Assembly: GCF_014645515.1 (NCBI RefSeq)
Contig: NZ_BMLW01000009.1
Location: 200,250-264,249, forward strand
Origin: Oceanobacillus neutriphilus
Lineage (GTDB): Bacteria > Bacillota > Bacilli > Bacillales > Amphibacillaceae
DNA length: 64,000 nucleotides
Direction: 5' to 3'
Part shown: positions 61,819 to 64,000 of the stretch, piece by piece
Layout of the letters: each line of letters begins with the position of its first letter
How positions within the stretch are numbered: position 1 is the stretch's first letter
The notes under the pieces: generated by a model
Told to the model about the DNA's origin: nothing
Seen by the model: only the letters and a program-made list of their open reading frames with translations
Database searches by the model: none
Made by a program: the position numbers and the translations under genes

Positions 61819-63006
61819 TTAAGCTTTGGCCGTTGCTCCGGATACCGTGTCTACTTTTGAAGTCGCTCCGGATACAGCATCTACACCGCCACCGGTTAAC
61901 TGTTGGCCTGTCTGTTCTAAATACCAGTCAATAACCGGTTGAATATCTTGTACATATTCATTGATTCCAAGATAAGTTCCATTGTCATCACGTACAGCCT
62001 GGTAGCTGTGGACTACAAATTTATCTGGTCCATGTGTAGGCACCTGCGTCCGTACCACATCTTGTTTCCCACTGCGTAATTGCTGAATAACCCAGGAAAC
62101 GCCGCTGAACACTCTTTCCGGGTGACATTCTGCTAAGGGGCTTCCTACTTGCTCCGGTCTGCGTCCTGCCAGCATATCTTCCTTCTCCATATGATGATTA
62201 TAGTATAAGAATTGGTTATTGCTGTCCGCATAAGTCAATTCTGCCGGCATGGAATTTAAGAAATGATTCAGCTGATTAACAGTTAAGAGACCGCGGTTTA
62301 ATTTAACGTAAGTATTACCTTCCACAGCCTGCGTTGCCTCTGAAGCCTTTTCGAGCCAGTCATCGGCTGACATGTCGATACCTTCAACGGTTGTATCAAT
62401 TGCTCCGGTAGCGTATAAATCCTCTGTATCGGATAGATCCTTCATTCCTTCAGGGGATTGGAGGACATTGACAACGTTGATAAAACGGATAAATTTCTTT
62501 ATACAGGTTTCTAAGAATTGAACTGTTTGCGCATCCTTCAGGTTTTCATTTTCATCAAATGCTTCATACACTTCACCTAATAGAAACTCATTACCCGGCA
62601 TGACGACAGCATTGACGCCAGGTGCATCTAATATTTGCCGCAGGTGTAATTGAGATCGGGAAGATCCCTGGACATCATAAGAAGCGCCCACAATCATTAC
62701 CGGTTTCCCATCAAGAGGATGTATTTTAAATGACAGCCATTCTAACACACTCTGTAAAGCGGACGGGATGGAATGATTATATTCCGGTGTAGCAATAATA
62801 ACACCATCTGCTCCTGCAATTTTATTATTTAAATTTTGGATTACTTCACTATTTGTTTGATCATCTGATTGATTGAACATTGGAACATCTTTAATATCTA
62901 GAACTTCAACGTCAACTAATTTCTTGAAATTTTTTGAAATAAAATTTAATAACAGACGATTATAAGAGAATTCAGCATTTGATCCAACTATTCCGACAAG
63001 TTTCAT
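61819..63006 (-). CDS. NADPH-dependent FMN reductase-PAS fusion with two C-terminal flavinylation motifs
   Basis: A 395-residue fusion. Residues 1-185 are a flavodoxin-fold FMN reductase ([38 protein letters not shown]). Residues 240-365 resemble the PAS_10 (DUF438-type) domain ([38 protein letters not shown]). The last 21 residues hold DAVSGAT and DTVSGAT, placing Thr382 and Thr392 as FMN acceptors for ApbE. It has no signal peptide. AGGAGG is seven bases before the ATG, and it follows the single-domain reductase gene by 18 bases. Confidence 0.85.
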   Translation of the reverse strand: MKLVGIVGSNAEFSYNRLLLNFISKNFKKLVDVEVLDIKDVPMFNQSDDQTNSEVIQNLNNKIAGADGVIIATPEYNHSIPSALQSVLEWLSFKIHPLDGKPVMIVGASYDVQGSSRSQLHLRQILDAPGVNAVVMPGNEFLLGEVYEAFDENENLKDAQTVQFLETCIKKFIRFINVVNVLQSPEGMKDLSDTEDLYATGAIDTTVEGIDMSADDWLEKASEATQAVEGNTYVKLNRGLLTVNQLNHFLNSMPAELTYADSNNQFLYYNHHMEKEDMLAGRRPEQVGSPLAECHPERVFSGVSWVIQQLRSGKQDVVRTQVPTHGPDKFVVHSYQAVRDDNGTYLGINEYVQDIQPVIDWYLEQTGQQLTGGGVDAVSGATSKVDTVSGATAKA

Positions 63007-63024
63007 CTGTATACCTCCTAATAA

Positions 63025-63633
63025 TTATTTGGCTTCCCATGAGTAGCTTGGAGCTTGTTCCTGATGGGGTTCATTCGCATTAACTAACTGATTAGTAATA
63101 TCAACAAAATGTACAAAGTCATTAAAAATCCGCTCAAGAGCTTCTATTTTGCGCTGGTCCGTTAAATTGCCATTATCATCAAAGGCCTGTAAAGAATAAC
63201 CGATTAAAAATTCAGAACTTGGCATAATGCGTGCTTTCAATTCAGGTGCATCAAGCATCTGCCGTAAATGGCTCTGTGCACGGGAAGATCCTAATTTTCC
63301 ATAGGAAGCCCCAGTCAGCATAACTGGTTTATCAATTAATGCCTGATTGGTATAGGACAACCATTCTAATGTGCTTTTTAATGCGGCCGGTACGGAATGA
63401 TTATATTCCGGAGAACTGATAATCACTCCATCAGCCTTCCTTATTTTGTCCGCCAGCTCCTGTACTCCATGAGGCGATTTTCTGTCCTTCGGCTTGTTAA
63501 AAGCAGGTAAATCCTTAATTTCAAAAATTTCAATGTTAGCCTGATCTTTAAAATGCTTTTGAATAAATTGCAGCAAGAGACGATTTGTTGAATAATCCGA
63601 GTTTGTTCCTAGTATACTTATAAAATTCTTCAT
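63025..63633 (-). CDS. NADPH-dependent FMN reductase (flavodoxin-fold)
   Basis: A 202-residue protein homologous to the first 190 residues of the fusion protein (TNSDYSTNRLLLQFIQKHF, SSPEYNHSVPAALKSTLEWL). It lacks the PAS and flavinylation parts. It is the first gene of the unit and probably uses NAD(P)H to reduce FMN or forms a mixed complex with the second protein. AAGGAG is seven bases before the ATG at 63633. Confidence 0.88.
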   Translation of the reverse strand: MKNFISILGTNSDYSTNRLLLQFIQKHFKDQANIEIFEIKDLPAFNKPKDRKSPHGVQELADKIRKADGVIISSPEYNHSVPAALKSTLEWLSYTNQALIDKPVMLTGASYGKLGSSRAQSHLRQMLDAPELKARIMPSSEFLIGYSLQAFDDNGNLTDQRKIEALERIFNDFVHFVDITNQLVNANEPHQEQAPSYSWEAK

Positions 63634-63668
63634 TTTATTGCTCCTTTCTTATAATAAAATCGAAAAGT

Positions 63669-63719
63669 TTGTGAAATGTATCACAATTTAATTGTAATAC
63701 GCTTAGGTGAAAAATACAA
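63669..63719 (-). promoter_or_regulatory. Promoter with Rex operator for the FMN reductase unit
   Basis: On the minus strand the -35 TTGTAT (63714-63719) and -10 TACAAT (63691-63696) are 17 bases apart. TTGTGAAATGTATCACAA (63669-63686, plus-strand reading) matches the Rex consensus TTGTGAAnnnnTTCACAA at all but one fixed position and covers the start site. Rex represses when NADH is low. Confidence 0.7.
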
Positions 63720-64000
63720 GGGTATTGTGTGAAATAATTTTAAATTGTAAGATTTTTTCGAGGGCGGTAACAATAACTGTCAGGGCAGATTACTATTAGG
63801 GTTCAGAATTATCAGTATTTATATTACGGGACAGCTGATTACTGCTGATTTATACTTGCCTAAACTATATGTATATAATAACTATTATATTTTTGATCAC
63901 TAGCGTTGCATAAATATAATAAGAATATTCTGTAAAGTATTTCATAGTCATTTTCGCCAAAAAATCAACAACCTAATAAAGGTGACACTGTCCATTTGGG
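63720..64000. other. Terminal intergenic region
   Basis: No gene or clear site seen in about 280 AT-rich bases up to the window end. Confidence 0.4.

Noticed and set aside
1..64000. CRISPR array, tRNA, rRNA, prophage or intact insertion sequence
   Set aside because: No regularly spaced repeats, no cloverleaf or rRNA-like sequence, and no transposase or phage structural gene was recognised.

Overview
The window reads as chromosome of a low-GC, Gram-positive, endospore-forming-type Bacillaceae. The best fit is Oceanobacillus or a close halotolerant relative. This rests on strong AGGAGG-type ribosome binding sites, TTG and GTG starts, short rho-independent terminators between most units, lipoproteins with lipobox cysteines, many genes of Bacillus type (yqxD, DUF3219, YxjG/YxjH-like, ThiW, OpuC-like), and two compatible-solute uptake systems (a BCCT carrier and an OpuC-type ABC transporter). 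The genus call is inference. No tRNA, rRNA, CRISPR array, phage or intact insertion sequence was seen.

0-8 kb holds the tail of a ferredoxin-NADP reductase, yqxD, two GNAT acetyltransferases, a DUF3219 protein, an rRNA-type methyltransferase, a lone argF whose promoter is covered by two ARG boxes, an amidohydrolase and an S9 peptidase. 8-12 kb holds two tandem paralogous oligopeptide-binding lipoproteins with no permease genes, and a small acidic lipoprotein. 12-17 kb is the hom-thrC-thrB operon and an MFS exporter. 17-20 kb has a phytoene/squalene synthase family gene and a BCCT carrier. 20-24 kb has a Pro/Gly-rich protein and the thiW-thiD-thiM-thiE operon behind a TPP riboswitch, with a large folded element inside the leader. 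24-28 kb has a degenerate ABC ATPase fused to a LytTR DNA-binding domain, the ABC exporter it probably controls, and an XRE/membrane-protein pair.

28-43 kb is a catabolic and osmotic accessory region with long, apparently eroded intergenic stretches. It contains an enolase-superfamily enzyme, a four-gene OpuC-like glycine betaine transporter, and a galactoside locus: a GntR regulator, two sugar permeases, a sugar-binding lipoprotein, a GH4 alpha-galactosidase-like enzyme, a PfkB kinase and a DUF624 protein. The sugar transporter has no ATPase of its own. 43-49 kb has an SgrR-like regulator divergent from an MFS exporter, a DUF2569 protein, a LysR regulator and a GNAT enzyme. 49-53 kb carries two near-identical MetE-C-type genes with duplicated promoters. 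Between them lies a previously unlisted type I toxin-antitoxin locus with a 27-residue holin-like toxin, and a decayed copy of it sits 2.8 kb upstream. 53-60 kb has an EmrB-type exporter, a secreted metzincin protease with a lipoprotein partner, an aminoglycoside phosphotransferase-like and a nucleotidyltransferase-like gene, and two Nudix hydrolases.

The most interesting unit is at 60.7-63.7 kb on the minus strand: two NAD(P)H-dependent FMN reductase family genes followed by apbE. The second reductase carries a PAS-type domain and then a bare C-terminal tail with two ApbE flavinylation motifs (DAVSGAT and DTVSGAT). The promoter of the unit is overlapped by an almost perfect Rex operator. Together this suggests a cytoplasmic, redox-controlled electron-transfer enzyme that receives two covalent FMN groups.
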